A stretch of 64,000 bases of DNA, from assembly GCF_035222275.1 (NCBI RefSeq), contig NC_085884.1, positions 1,054,001 to 1,118,000 on the forward strand, in the 5' to 3' direction. Positions 31,405 to 42,201 of this stretch are shown here, piece after piece. Positions within the stretch are counted from its first letter, which is position 1. Every line of letters begins with the position of its first letter. Below the pieces are notes generated by a model. That model did not search any database, was not told where the DNA came from, and saw only the letters and a list, made by a program, of their open reading frames with translations. The stretch is from Podospora bellae-mahoneyi (taxonomy: Eukaryota > Ascomycota > Sordariomycetes > Sordariales > Podosporaceae). A program made the position numbers and the translations under genes.

Positions 31405-31515
31405 AATATGTACATGAGTAACGGTGATTTGATACATGGCCGACGGACGGTGGATCATGATTGATATGTAATATTGTAGATACAGTTATGTGAGTAAATA
31501 ATATGGTTTGCACGA

Positions 31516-33323
31516 TCAGTTCAGCCCCTTTCGTCCGATCACACCCAATCCCCATGTCCTCAGAACAGGCACAACAGCAGCAAACTTTGACCCAGCCAAT
31601 GCCAGCGCCAAACGAGAATTCGGGTTCTTTGCAACCCAAGCAAGCAGCCCACCCGAGACAATCACGGCGAAAGCGGTGAACCACAATCCGGGCCTCCTCC
31701 TCTTGACGATACTCGACTTGCCAGTCGCGGGTCCCTATTCACATGTTAGCCATTGTCACCTAAAGGAGCCACCTCATGGAAACTCACACTATAAACCCAA
31801 TCCCCCTTCTTGATCATCATACAATCCCACCAATACCTTGCCTGACTCCACGGATACGTCATCCCATTCCACACCCTCCCCGTCTCCCTGTCTCGAGCTG
31901 TATACCAACTATTGCAAGTCTCACTCGTAAACACCGTCTTCCCCAACGCCTCCTGAACCCGCTCAACAAACTCCCTCTCCGCCTGCTCCGTCACATCAAC
32001 AACCGACGCCCTCCCCTCCAAACAAGGCTTGATAACCCTCAACGCGAAGTTAACCCCGTTCTCAATCGCCATCACAGCCGAAGTATGCCCCGTAGCCGTA
32101 TTCGGCCCCCACAGCAAAAAGAAGTTGGGAAACCCATGCAGCGAAGTGCAATTGTACGCCTCCGGACCAGGAAATGTCTCACTCCAATGCTCCTGGAGGG
32201 TATGGCCTCCCGTACCAACAACCGGCAAGAGTGTCGTGGGTGTGTTCGTCTCAAAGCCATTAGCCAAGACCAGCACATCCGCCTCCACCACCCGTCCATC
32301 AGCCATTTTCACCCCGTGAGGTAAGATCTCGACTGCCTTGTCGTTGGTGAGGGTTATCTTTTCCGAGTGGAGACATTCCAGGTAGCCGGAGTCAAAGACG
32401 CGTCTTTTGCACCCGATTTCGAACTCGGGGACGAGGAGGGGGTGGTATTTCTCCGGAGCGGTGGTTTTCATGTACTTTTCCGCCATCCTCCTGCGTCTGG
32501 ACCGGAAGGAGGCCGCCGAGGGGGTGAGGGTGAAGCCGGCCCAGTCGGCCTCGGCGAGGTGGTAGACTATGAAGCGTTGGAGGAGCGTGGCGCCGGGCAT
32601 GCTTGCCAGAAGCTTTTTGGCAAAGGGGGAGACTTTGGCGTCGACGGGGGGGTAGATCCAGTGTTTGGAGCGGACGATTTGGGTGAGGTGGGCGGTGGAG
32701 GAGAGGATGGAGGGGACGATTTGGGCGGCGGTGCAACCGTTTCCAAAGACTACCACTTTTTTGTCGTGGAGGGAGACGGAGTGGTCCCAGCGGGCGGAGT
32801 GAATTACCGGACCTTGGAAGGAGTCAATTCCTGGGACGTCCAAGGGGCGGGGGGAGTTGAATTGGCCTGAGCCGGAGAACAAGAACTGGCATTCGTGGTG
32901 GGAAGTGAGGTTGGTTTCGAGGTCGAGGATCGTCAGCCGCCATCGGGGGTTGGTAGGGGAGGGGATCCATTCTGCTTTGGTGACTTTGGTGTTGAACTTC
33001 ATGCGCGGGACGAGGTTGTATTTCTCGGCGACTTTGGTGAGATAGGCGCGGAGTTCATCGTGGGGAGGGAGAAATCTGGTCCAGTTTGGGTTGCGCTCAA
33101 AGCTCAAGGAGTAGAGAGCTGAGGGGACGTCACAGGCTGCGCCTGGGTATTGGTTGATGGACCATGTCCCACCAACACACGGTTGGGAGTCAAAGAATTG
33201 GATGGATGAGGGCGAGATGCTGTACCATCGCTGGATGGTAGCCCCGAGAGCTATGCCTGAGAAGCCTGTGCCGATACAGGCGAACTGGGTGAAGGGGACT
33301 TCGCTTTCTTTGTCTAAAGACAT
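31516..33323 (-). CDS. Baeyer-Villiger-type flavin monooxygenase with C-terminal membrane tail
   Basis: Two exons, 33323-31788 and 31734-31516 (53-bp intron, GTGAGT and GGCTAAC), give 584 residues. The first Rossmann motif is CIGTGFSGIALG (about residue 16), the second VVFGNGCTAAQ (about 191). Between them FQGPVIHSARWD (169-180) fits the Baeyer-Villiger fingerprint FxGxxxHxxxW(P/D), which separates these enzymes from ordinary FMOs. They insert one oxygen beside a ketone to give an ester or lactone, using NADPH and FAD. Exon 2 adds GPATGKSSIVKRRRPGLWFT followed by a hydrophobic stretch (AFAVIVSGGLLAWVA) and a basic end. This looks like a C-terminal membrane anchor with positive flanks, unusual for soluble bacterial relatives. 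It suggests an ER-bound enzyme for a lipophilic ketone. Substrate is not known. Confidence 0.88.
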
Positions 33324-33804
33324 CGCGAAATGCTATGGTGGTGGGAACACGTCAAGAGAGCCTCGAGGTGAGAACCTGGAGCACAGTGAGCAGTGAGGGG
33401 GCATCATAAGCCGCAAAATCTATACACTAGTCCAGACATCTGGCGATACCCAACTCTTGACGTCGCAGATGCTAGCACCAATATCTGCAAGGGGGCAACA
33501 AAACAAGCTAGCGGGATCCTCCCGATGCCTCGGTCCCCCAACAATCAAGTCGCCAAGACAGAAATTGGGGTGTGCCAAGAATGCAGATCTGGAGATGAGA
33601 CAAGGATGCCCACGGGGCACACTGATCCCCGCAATCCCGAGACGGCACGCGACAGTTGGACTTTGGAGGCAAACGGCAGTGAGTGATGAATGTGGTGGTA
33701 GGTATCATTCTTGTATCATATCTAGTAACTTCGGTGAAATTCTATCATCCTTTTTCGTTTATTTCATTTCGCTTTTTATTCTTTTTTTGTCTTGATCAGC
33801 TCAC
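33324..33804. other. upstream region of the flavin monooxygenase
   Basis: About 480 bp between the monooxygenase start and the SDR stop. No gene seen; presumably the promoter of the monooxygenase gene. Confidence 0.4.
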
Positions 33805-35301
33805 TCAGCTTGATCTTTCAGACCTCTCGTTCCTTGCTCTTCTCTCGGCTCTGTTCGATCTGCCGGATCTCTCAGCCCTATCAGCCCTCTCAGACCTTTC
33901 AGACCTTTCAGACCTCTCAGCCCTCTCAGCTCTCTCAGGTCTCTCGCCTGCCTCGCTCCTCTCGGCTCTCTCGGGGCGTTCAGGTCTTTCGGCCTTCTCA
34001 GCTGCCTCGGATTTCTCGGGCTTCTCGGGCACCTCAGGTGCTTCAGATCGGTCAGACTTCTCAGCGATTTCGGCCTTCTGAACCTTGACGGCCCTCAAGC
34101 CTCCGTTCTCGTCAATGATCTGTCGCCCCTGGAATCCAACCGCGAGGTTGACTGTGCCATTTCGGATGAGATATGTGAACACCCACTCAGGAAGCGCCCT
34201 CTGTGATAGTGTCAGCTATTGTGTCACTCCATATGCGAATGAAAAGAATCTTACCAAACAAGTGATGTATCTCATGATTCCCGGTAAATACACAACACCT
34301 CCATATCCGCTCTCAATCTGTCTGACAATAGTCTCGGCCACCGTCTCAACGTGAAGCAATGGCGCTCCAAATTGCGACTGACGGGGCACTCCTGACAGCA
34401 ATGGTGTACGGATGAAGTTGGGAATAATGTTGGTCAATCTGACCTTGTCGGCCTTGTGTCTATGCTTCAGTTCTAGCGCCAGGCCCTCATGTAACGCTTG
34501 AACGCCAGCCTTGGTGGCAGAGTAATCGACGATGCCCGGCGTGGGAACAACAGCGCTCATGGAGCAGATGGTAACGATATGACCGTGGTTCGTCTTGGCC
34601 ATGTGCGGAACGAACTCCTTGATGAGCAGGAACGGAGCTTGAAGGTTGGTCTTGATGGTGACTTCGACGTCGGCGTAGGATCCTTCCAAAACGCTGAACC
34701 CGCGGGCAAGACCGGCGTTGTTGATCAGGACAGTTGGATGGCCAACCTTCTTCTTGATGCGCTTCGAAACAGAGCGCACAACCTCGGGTTTGCTGAGATC
34801 GGCTTGGAAGTAAAAGACCCGAGAGGCATCGGCGGCAGATGGCTCCCAGGACATGGGAGCAAAGTCAACGATGACAATTTTGACACCCTTGTGCCAGGCC
34901 AGCAGCATCTTAGCTGTGTGCTCGCCAATGCCGCTGCTGGCCCCAGTGATGAGAACAATCTCCTTGTCGAGGGTCTTCCACTCCCCGGGCTTATTGCGCG
35001 TCCAGTTGTTGGCGGTCCATTTTGTGAGGAAGTCGTTGGCAGAGTAGGCGGCACCAACAAGACCAAGGGTCAGGGCAGTGCGTGCGATCTTTGGAAGGTT
35101 GAGGTCACGAGGGTTGAGCTTGACACCGAGACGGTTGGCGTGAGTGAAGAGGGCGGTCAGATACTTGACCGAGGAGTCGAACGTGAGGAAGTGGGCGGCG
35201 CCGGCAATGGGAAGGGCAAGAAACTCGTTAAGGGCAGTGTACCGGACGACTCGGGCGAGGCTGTCGAGGTGGAAGCCCTTGTTTTCTCTACGGCTAGCCA
35301 T
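33805..35301 (-). CDS. membrane-type short-chain dehydrogenase/reductase with Glu/Arg/Ser tail
   Basis: Two exons, 35301-34255 and 34200-33805 (54-bp intron), give 480 residues. After a hydrophobic N-terminal part (NEFLALPIAGAAHFLTF; IARTALTLGLVGAAYSA) comes a classical SDR core: cofactor loop LITGASSGIGEH, NNAG in LINNAGLARG, catalytic Ser region TICSMSAVV, and YxxxK in VDYSATKAGV. The layout is that of the 16C/retinol-dehydrogenase-like SDRs on ER or lipid-droplet membranes, which interconvert alcohols and ketones or aldehydes. The last ~75 residues are odd: a low-complexity run built of ERAERSE, ERPERP and SERSERSE units, almost only Glu, Arg and Ser/Ala. It starts divergently from the alpha/beta-hydrolase with a shared 497-bp upstream region. 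Confidence 0.9.
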
Positions 35302-35798
35302 GTTGTTTTATCTAATAATAGTAATGATAATGATACGGAGTAATGCTGGCAGAATTCTCAAACTGTACAAAAGTTGTGTCAAGGAGAAGAAAAAGGTGAA
35401 CTCGCCCACCGTGTCACAGTCACACACACCACACACCGCTACTGCTGACCGTCACCTGTGCCTTACGACCCCTCCGCTCTCCCCTCCTGCGCCCCTCATC
35501 CTATCGACCCCTCCGGGACAGGGGATGCCCCTGGTCGTTCCCCAACTGCCAGCAAAACATGCTCCCCGCACTCTTGGCGGTACCCAACCCCGCAAAGTGG
35601 GCCGAGGAAAACCCCCTGTGAACAAGCACATGAAGATGTCCAGATGGGGAATGGATGGAATACAGAGAGGCCTTGCCATGGGGAAATATCGTTGAGAGGC
35701 CGCCAGAACCCGATTTCATATTTCATTTTCTTGTACCACCAGAATCAGCTGTTACGCTACCCTTTGTTATGCTTTTCTGGTAGAACCATATTTTCATA
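35302..35798. promoter_or_regulatory. shared divergent promoter of SDR and alpha/beta-hydrolase genes
   Basis: The two genes start head to head with 497 bp between ATGs, so co-regulation from one region is possible. No binding site can be named; a Zn2Cys6 protein encoded 4 kb away is the obvious candidate regulator (inference). Confidence 0.4.
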
Positions 35799-37123
35799 AT
35801 GGTAAGTGAGCCTCAACACCATCAAATTTTCTCACGATGTCAATAAACCCCCCTTTTCCGTTGCTGACATAATTCCTCTGCAGGCGCCCGCATCATCCAA
35901 ACCCCTCACCCTCTCCTTTCTAGGGAAACTTTCCCTTCTCTTCAAACTTCTCGTCGTCGGTATGTTTTCCCCTTTTTTTTAAAAAAAAACACCTTTCTTC
36001 CCACTCTAACACCCTCCGAGCTCCTCCAACCCTCCTAATCAACAACCTCCGCTGCCACCTCCTCGCCCTCCTCCGCGGCGCGTCCCTCAAATACTACACC
36101 CTCTGCGCCTTCAACAAATTCGGCCTCCGCCACCTCACCCCCCTCCAACTCCAGTTTATGAGACCCCCCACCGTCGCCTATTACAAATCATGGGTTAGAA
36201 AGCAGTCCATCGCCGCCATCAAGCGGCTCTCCACCTCCAATGACACCCCCAAGCCAGAGGACCTAGTGTTATCCGAGCTCAAAGTCGACATTGAATCCCT
36301 TCACGACGGGCAATCCTCGCTCCTCTGGCTAGGCCACCGCACCAAAGCCAAAAAGGTCGTCCTTTTCTTCCACGGAGGGGGCTACGCCATCCCCATGTTA
36401 CCAGGCCACATCAACTGGTGTCACCGCGCTTACCTCCTCGCCTCCCCCGGCGACGTCGCCGTGGCGATACTGCAGTACACCCTTGTCCCTCATGGTAAAT
36501 ATCCGACGCAGCTGAAGCAAGCCGCGGCTGGGTTGGATCATATCCTCAAAGCAGGGGTCAAGCCAGAAAATATCATCTTCGGTGGTGACTCCGCTGGTGG
36601 AAACCTGACTTGCTCACTCCTCTCCCACCTGCTGCACCCCCACCCAGATGCGGTGGCCGTCTCCCTTTCTCGACCTATCGCCGGCGCGTTTTTGGTGTCG
36701 CCTTGGGTGTCGACTAGGACCGACACGGCTAGTTATAAAAAGAACAACGGGATTGACATGCTGTCTACCCCCACCGTTGACTCCGCCTGTGGGCATTTGC
36801 TACCCGAAAACTTGACAGACGAAGACAGGGCGTGGGTTATGCCTGTTGATCTACCGCGGGAGAGGCAGGAGGCGTGGTTCAAGGGGTTGGACAAGGTTGT
36901 TTCGGAGGTGTACATCACGGCAGGGGAACAGGAGGTTTTCTTGGATCAAAGCGTGCAGTTGGCGGATGTGTTCAAGAAGGTGAACAACAAACTGGATGTC
37001 AAGGTTGAGCTGATGAAGAGTGAGGCGCATGATTGGATTCTGCTGGAGGGGGAGAATCAGCATGATGGGGATGCGACCAAGAGAATGAGGAGTTGGGTTA
37101 GGGGGCTGTGGGGGTTTAAATAG
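35799..37123 (+). CDS. alpha/beta-hydrolase (HSL-type esterase), first exon only ATG
   Basis: Three exons: 35799-35801, 35884-35959 and 36021-37123 (393 residues). The first coding exon is just the ATG, followed by a GTAAGT donor; introns are 82 and 61 bp, the second with a CTCTAAC branch. The N-terminus after splicing is MAPASSKPLTLSFLGKLSLL, a likely membrane segment. The oxyanion-hole motif is FFHGGGYAIP, the nucleophile elbow is FGGDSAGGN, the acid is probably in the EVYITAGEQEVFLDQ segment, and the catalytic His is in SEAHDWI. This is the hormone-sensitive-lipase-like esterase type found in fungal steryl or xenobiotic acetyl hydrolases. It would cleave esters. Between a Baeyer-Villiger enzyme and its presumed regulator, it is well placed to cut the ester made there. 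Confidence 0.9.
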
Positions 37124-37212
37124 GTGTGATAGAGGCGAGAAGACTTGGTGTTGCTATAGGAGGCTGTAATGTTTACTATTTATTGTCTGTATGAACACAG
37201 TTCCGCGAACAT

Positions 37213-39943
37213 CTACAACTGAAAGTTATCTGTCCCTAACCCACCTGTAAAGAAGTCTAAAGGCTGGTCCCAATTGAAGAGCGAGGTCACGTTCAGCATG
37301 CTCAGGTCCGCATTACTGGGAACTTCCCATTGGAGACCGTTTCCAAAATCCAGAGAAGTATGATGTGCTTGGGCTGAGTTGAAGCCATCCTCCCTGGGCA
37401 ACACGATACCCTGGCCAGCTGGGGTGGCGGCAGTGGCAATCGGGGTCGGAAGGACTGGCCTGTCGGTATCACCGGCTTGCTCTGGTGTTCATGTCAGTGA
37501 AAACCCCGCAATATTCACGAGAGCATCTTGAAACATACCAGCAACGCGTGCCATGACATCACCATGCACCTTTTGCAGCAGTTTCAGAGACCTGTGAGCA
37601 GAGATACTGAACGAAGCAAAGTGTGCCAGGATTTCCTGGCAAAGAACCCATGATCTTTCCAGGCGGCGTTGATCCATAGAATCAAGGAGGGATGGACATA
37701 GATAAGCGACAATAACTGCAAGGCCACCAGTGAATGCATCTGCGGAGGAACGGTCAGCAGAGAAACCAGTAACGGGAAGCGGTGAAACTCAGCATACACA
37801 ATCCATCCCACCACCAACCTCCAGTTGTGTCGGTCTGATAAGTCCTGGAAACCAGCTCGACCAAGTCCATGGCTGATCCCAAGCAAATCTTTGCACATTC
37901 TGCTGCAAATGAAGCATACAGAATTCTATTTCCACCAAAGGGTCCTTGCTTCACCGGTGTGGTTGGCTCTGTTGTTCCAGAATCTGAATTTGAGCAAAGT
38001 TGGGTGAGAATCGGTCGATGAAGCATCAGCCGTACATAAAGAAAGCTGTTTATTTGGTCAGCTCAGACGGCAGGCCATCGACTCAGGGCTACTCACCTGG
38101 CATGAAGCACATTTCTCTGCGTGACAATAATCTTCTTCTTGTCTTCTGGCATCCCGCTAATATCACTGGGTGCTGTCCAAGACATGACGGGGCAAACTGC
38201 GACCTCATGTCTCGACAACTTGGCATCCAGCTCCAGAATGGCATCCAACCCATACAGCGGAGACTCATCACCGGTGGTCCCTGACGAAGAACTTGGTGCT
38301 CCTCGGCCTTTGGGTGACAGATAGATACTCGACAATATCTCACCCAGGATATGACATTGCCGAATGTGGTCAAGAAAGAAGTTCATCCTCGATGTCGTGG
38401 TCACTTCATCGTCAACCTGAGCAAGTGTACCAGGCCACTCATCATCCACCAGCTCCAACCTTGACGGCAGCGGCAGATCATTCACATCCGTCATCGTCGG
38501 CCTCCCAAACGTCATGCTCACGATACTGCTCCTGCATCAGCTCCAACCCTTCCCAATCCCCACAAAGAGCACTCACATATCCAAGATAACACACCCATGC
38601 CACGTCCTCCTCCTCACCTCCCTCTCCAACTCCGACCTCCCCCTCCTCCCCGCCTCCGTATGCAACCCCAACCCCTGCGCCACCCTCCCCGCGACCCCCA
38701 GCGAATTCCAGCACCTGCTCGGAAAAGGGGTACTCTGCAGCAGCAGCGTCATAAGCAACAAACTCTGCACCACACCCACATTATGCATATCAATCAAATC
38801 CAACCCCACAAACTTCTTCGCCCTCTCCAAAAATGTCTCTATCGCGCTGACCCTGTCCTTGGCCGACAAATCACTAAACTGACACCCTATCGCAAAGATA
38901 GTATTGAGCGCAGAATGAAAAACGATACTCCCGGCCCCAGCCCCAGGTTCACTCCCCAACCCCAACCCAGGCTCCGGCACCCTTTTTTCCTTCCCCGTAA
39001 CCGGCTGCCAGAGCTGGCGGTAGGCGTACATAAAGGTTGGCTTGTGAAAGAAGGGATACAGCCAATAAACCCGGTCGAAGAACCTCCCGACGAGGTAATC
39101 AGCCACATTCCTCGGCGGCAAGGCGAACCGATCCGGCTGCAGGAAATTCAGGGGGCCAAAATCCGCTTTTGGCGCCGCAAAGGTTTGTCGGAGGTTGCCC
39201 GCTGCCGTTGTTGTGACCACCGATCCGGCTCCCGGCAACGACGAGGACACCCGGTGATGATGAGGCTTGACGCTCCCGTAAGCCTCCTTCATGAAACTGG
39301 CCGCGCTCGAGCTGCCGTAAAACTCGTCTTGCGTCTCCTCAAAGGCTTGGTTGACGTCGTGTTCGGCGCTTACCGTTCCCATTGCTGTTATTTTCGTGGC
39401 GTTCTCTAGGGAGTCCAGCCCTTCACAGTCGGGAGAGCGTGGGTCGAGGATCTGGCGATGCGGGACAGGCAGGGGAGTAGCAGTGGTGCATTGGACGTGG
39501 TCTTTGATCGCAGGAGTAAGAAGCCCATTACCCGGCCCGGGTTGGGCCGAGACGGATCTCCTCCCCGGCCCGGCCCCCGGGTCCGGAGCCGGCTCCTCGC
39601 TCGGATCAAGTGGGGGAGTGGGGATCCCATTCTCCGAACACGCCCGCTCAAGCCGTTGGATGCGTTCGTGCAGAACCCGGATGTACCTGAGGAGATGGTC
39701 AACATGGGGTGTACACTTGAGGAAAGGTACAAAGGACACCAGAAAAACTCACGCCTCATTGCTCGCTGTCCTGGCATTCTCAACCGTGTAGATACACTGA
39801 TTCAGCGGCAGCGACCGCCGCTGGCAGGTGGAGCAGATCGGCTTGGCTCCGTCGCAACGAGACTTTCTCTCCCGGCATGGCTCGCACGCCAGGGAGATCT
39901 TTCGGCGCTTCTGCTGCCGCTCGTTGCGGTGTTCGGGATCCAT
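37213..39943 (-). CDS. Zn2Cys6 transcription factor with fungal-specific regulatory domain
   Basis: Six exons, all in frame: 39943-39753, 39686-38577, 38525-38097, 38045-37798, 37739-37539, 37481-37213 (815 residues). Introns are 51-66 bp. The zinc cluster sits at residues 20-50, [12 protein letters not shown] then CSTCQRRS and a last Cys (C-x2-C-x6-C-x6-C-x2-C-x9-C), with basic KRRK before it and a short coiled-coil dimer helix ([13 protein letters not shown]) after it. The middle homology region includes [17 protein letters not shown] and [17 protein letters not shown], diagnostic of the fungal_trans domain. The C-terminus has a hydrophobic/acidic stretch ([13 protein letters not shown]), a likely activation domain. 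Such proteins commonly control catabolic genes beside them. It is convergent with the hydrolase gene (89 bp). Confidence 0.93.
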
Positions 39944-40632
39944 CCCGGGTTGGCAGTCTAATCAAGGTAGGTAGCTTCGGTGCTGGTGCTGGTGTGTAAT
40001 GCCAAGATTTCTTTCTGCTCTGCGTCCAAGTTGACATTCTGCAATTCAGTTTACTCCAATTAGAAACCACATTAAAAGTCAACACGCCTGAAAACACACC
40101 TCTCAGTCGTATAGCCCGAAAGTCGCAACGCTGGATGTTGACAATGCCGATGAACCAGGCATTCGGAAGGCACCCGAGACTGCGCGGGTTGGTTCCGACC
40201 CGAGCAGACCCACATTTCCTGCATGCCCTGACCCCTGATCGAGTCCAGCATTGGAAAAGATAATCAAAAGGCCATAAATGCATATGCTTTATTACACACT
40301 CGCTCGAGTCGCCTCTATCTAGCTCTCTAATGCTGTAAACTCGTCTGTAAACTCATATCATCGCTTCGTAATCACCATTGATGCCCCTATCCCCCAAAGC
40401 CAAATTTCAACCCTAAACGCCCTCGCTAGTGCTGTTGGAAAAAGCGTCTGTAGCATATCGAAATAATCGGGACTATTGCCATGACCAAAACCACCCAGCG
40501 TGACCGGGTGTTACCAATACCGCATGAATACGATCCAGACGTGATGGTGGTATTGTCATCATCGTCGGGAGCATCACCTCTGACGGTCAAAGTCCCGTCA
40601 TCATCGTCATCTTCGTCGCCCCTCCAGCCGTT
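39944..40632. other. intergenic, no gene seen
   Basis: Promoter side of the Zn2Cys6 gene and 3' side of the AMSH-like gene. Open stretches here are short or opposite to the real genes. Confidence 0.5.
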
Positions 40633-42201
40633 CTATGTCTTTCCCCGAAGATCGCAAACGTCGACATTGAGGTCCGCTTCGATGACATGCCCGGCAGGCT
40701 GAAGGGCGTTCACGTAAAGTTGATCGCCCGGGACATCGTGCGGATGAAATGGATCCGTCTTTCGGCACTTCAGCATCTCCGGTAGGCCCGGTGGGTTGGT
40801 CAACCGAAAGACTCCCCATGAAGGTTCGTATCGTGGGGCGCAAACGATGGCAATACTCTCAGACAACATAGCTTGGTAACTAGCCTGCGTATGCATGTCG
40901 CGAGAGCTGAGGAAGCATGTTTGCGTCGGGTGCGTGTGGATCCAACCAATCTGTATCAACTCCTCCTTGTCACAAAACTCCCAAATGTCGGCTTCGTTTC
41001 TGGTATCACAAGTGTTCTCAGTACAATCCTGATCGGGTATCACAAGGTGTGTGATAAAAAGGGCATTGTTGATGTTGGCGCCGCAGAGGAGGCCGCACAT
41101 TTCGAGCCCTCTTCTGGTATTTGGCTCGGCAATAGCGAGGAACCGTCTCCGAAGCGACTCCGGCAAAAAGATTGAACGGATCGGGTCACCGTTCTCTAAA
41201 TACTTCTCAGGTTTAAATGTGTACCTTCTCTTGGGCTCAGGTGCGGGCTCGAGGGCTTCTTTAGGCGGTCTAACAGGAGATTGTGACCTCGTTGTGACAA
41301 ATGCTTCAGTTTCCAGTTCCTTCCTGGGCCGTGGAGGGGGTGAAACGGAGGGAGGACGGGATGGCTCGGGCAGTTGCTTGGGAGGTCGTGGTGGCATGGG
41401 CCGAGCAGGGGGGGGACTCGGGCGTCGAGGAGCGGATTCGTACGAAAGAGGAGCCGACTGCTTGATCGAAGGGTAAGAATAGTTGGTCGACTGTGAGCGG
41501 TCATTGGTGTCTGATGTCCTATACGATCGGTCCAACTGATTTCGAACTGCCTCCATATTCCTGCGCTGCAGCTCATCTTCTGAAATTATGCGAGACGACC
41601 GAGAGGGCGCCATCTTAGTCGCATTTCTCCTCCGGAGTCTTTCCTTGTTGGCCATTTCGATGGCGAGATCCTTATTGGACCTGGCATCTAATATGCTCCC
41701 CGGCGAAGCGTGGTTCCAAGACAGGGCTGGATCCACCAGTCTGATTGTGCTCTTTGCCGGAGGTTGTGACCGACGTTGAGCCCTCATTCGTGCCTCCCAT
41801 CGGCTGTAGTATTCATCAATCTCAACCCGCATCGATTCCATCAGCTCTATGATGGCAGGGATACGTTTGGACAGGGTCTTGTATTGCGGCCGGGATTCGG
41901 GAAGGTTGATGTCGGGATGTGTTCTGAGCTTATACATGACGAGATCGCAGTATCGTTGGAACATCATGAAGGCCTGGGGAGTATTCCCATCGCGGAGGTA
42001 GTGGGTGGCCTGGACAGAGCACGTCAGTACTGGAAGAACGCCATGATGGGATTCTCGACTGACCTCCCGGTAGACAACTTCAGCCGCCCGGTACCACCGG
42101 TTGAGGGGGAGCTGGGGCAGGAAGTCATATTGCAAACCCAGGTCTGTGAGCTCCCTAACCGATAACGGCCGGTCGCTGTCCATGTTTGGCGTTGAAGCCA
42201 T
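40633..42201 (-). CDS. sst2: AMSH/Sst2-like JAMM deubiquitinase
   Basis: Start at ATG 42201 (MASTPNMDSDRPLSVREL), stop at 40633; a 54-bp intron (42063-42010; GTCAGT, TACTGACG, GTCCAG) gives 504 residues. The N-terminal ~150 residues match the USP8-dimerisation/MIT-like helical domain (LNRWYRAAEVVYREATHYLR after splicing). A long Pro/Arg/Ser-rich linker follows, with several proline motifs (PPARPMPPRPPKQLPEP). The catalytic JAMM/MPN+ domain occupies the last ~170 residues, with GLEMCGLLCG and the zinc motif GWIHTHPTQTCFLSSRDMH (H-x-H-x10-D). AMSH enzymes remove Lys63-linked ubiquitin from cargo at endosomes with ESCRT. The intron is a multiple of three without a stop, so retention would insert 18 residues into the helical domain. 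VPS4, its ESCRT partner, is encoded 4 kb away. Confidence 0.92.
   Translation of the reverse strand: MASTPNMDSDRPLSVRELTDLGLQYDFLPQLPLNRWYRAAEVVYREVSRESHHGVLPVLTCSVQATHYLRDGNTPQAFMMFQRYCDLVMYKLRTHPDINLPESRPQYKTLSKRIPAIIELMESMRVEIDEYYSRWEARMRAQRRSQPPAKSTIRLVDPALSWNHASPGSILDARSNKDLAIEMANKERLRRRNATKMAPSRSSRIISEDELQRRNMEAVRNQLDRSYRTSDTNDRSQSTNYSYPSIKQSAPLSYESAPRRPSPPPARPMPPRPPKQLPEPSRPPSVSPPPRPRKELETEAFVTTRSQSPVRPPKEALEPAPEPKRRYTFKPEKYLENGDPIRSIFLPESLRRRFLAIAEPNTRRGLEMCGLLCGANINNALFITHLVIPDQDCTENTCDTRNEADIWEFCDKEELIQIGWIHTHPTQTCFLSSRDMHTQASYQAMLSESIAIVCAPRYEPSWGVFRLTNPPGLPEMLKCRKTDPFHPHDVPGDQLYVNALQPAGHVIEADLNVDVCDLRGKT

Noticed and set aside
34498-35343. 281-codon plus-strand frame opposite the SDR
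   Set aside because: Shadow of the SDR exon, same reason.
37213-40283. plus-strand frames of up to 270 codons across the Zn2Cys6 gene
   Set aside because: Arg/Pro-rich shadows of the six-exon gene on the other strand.
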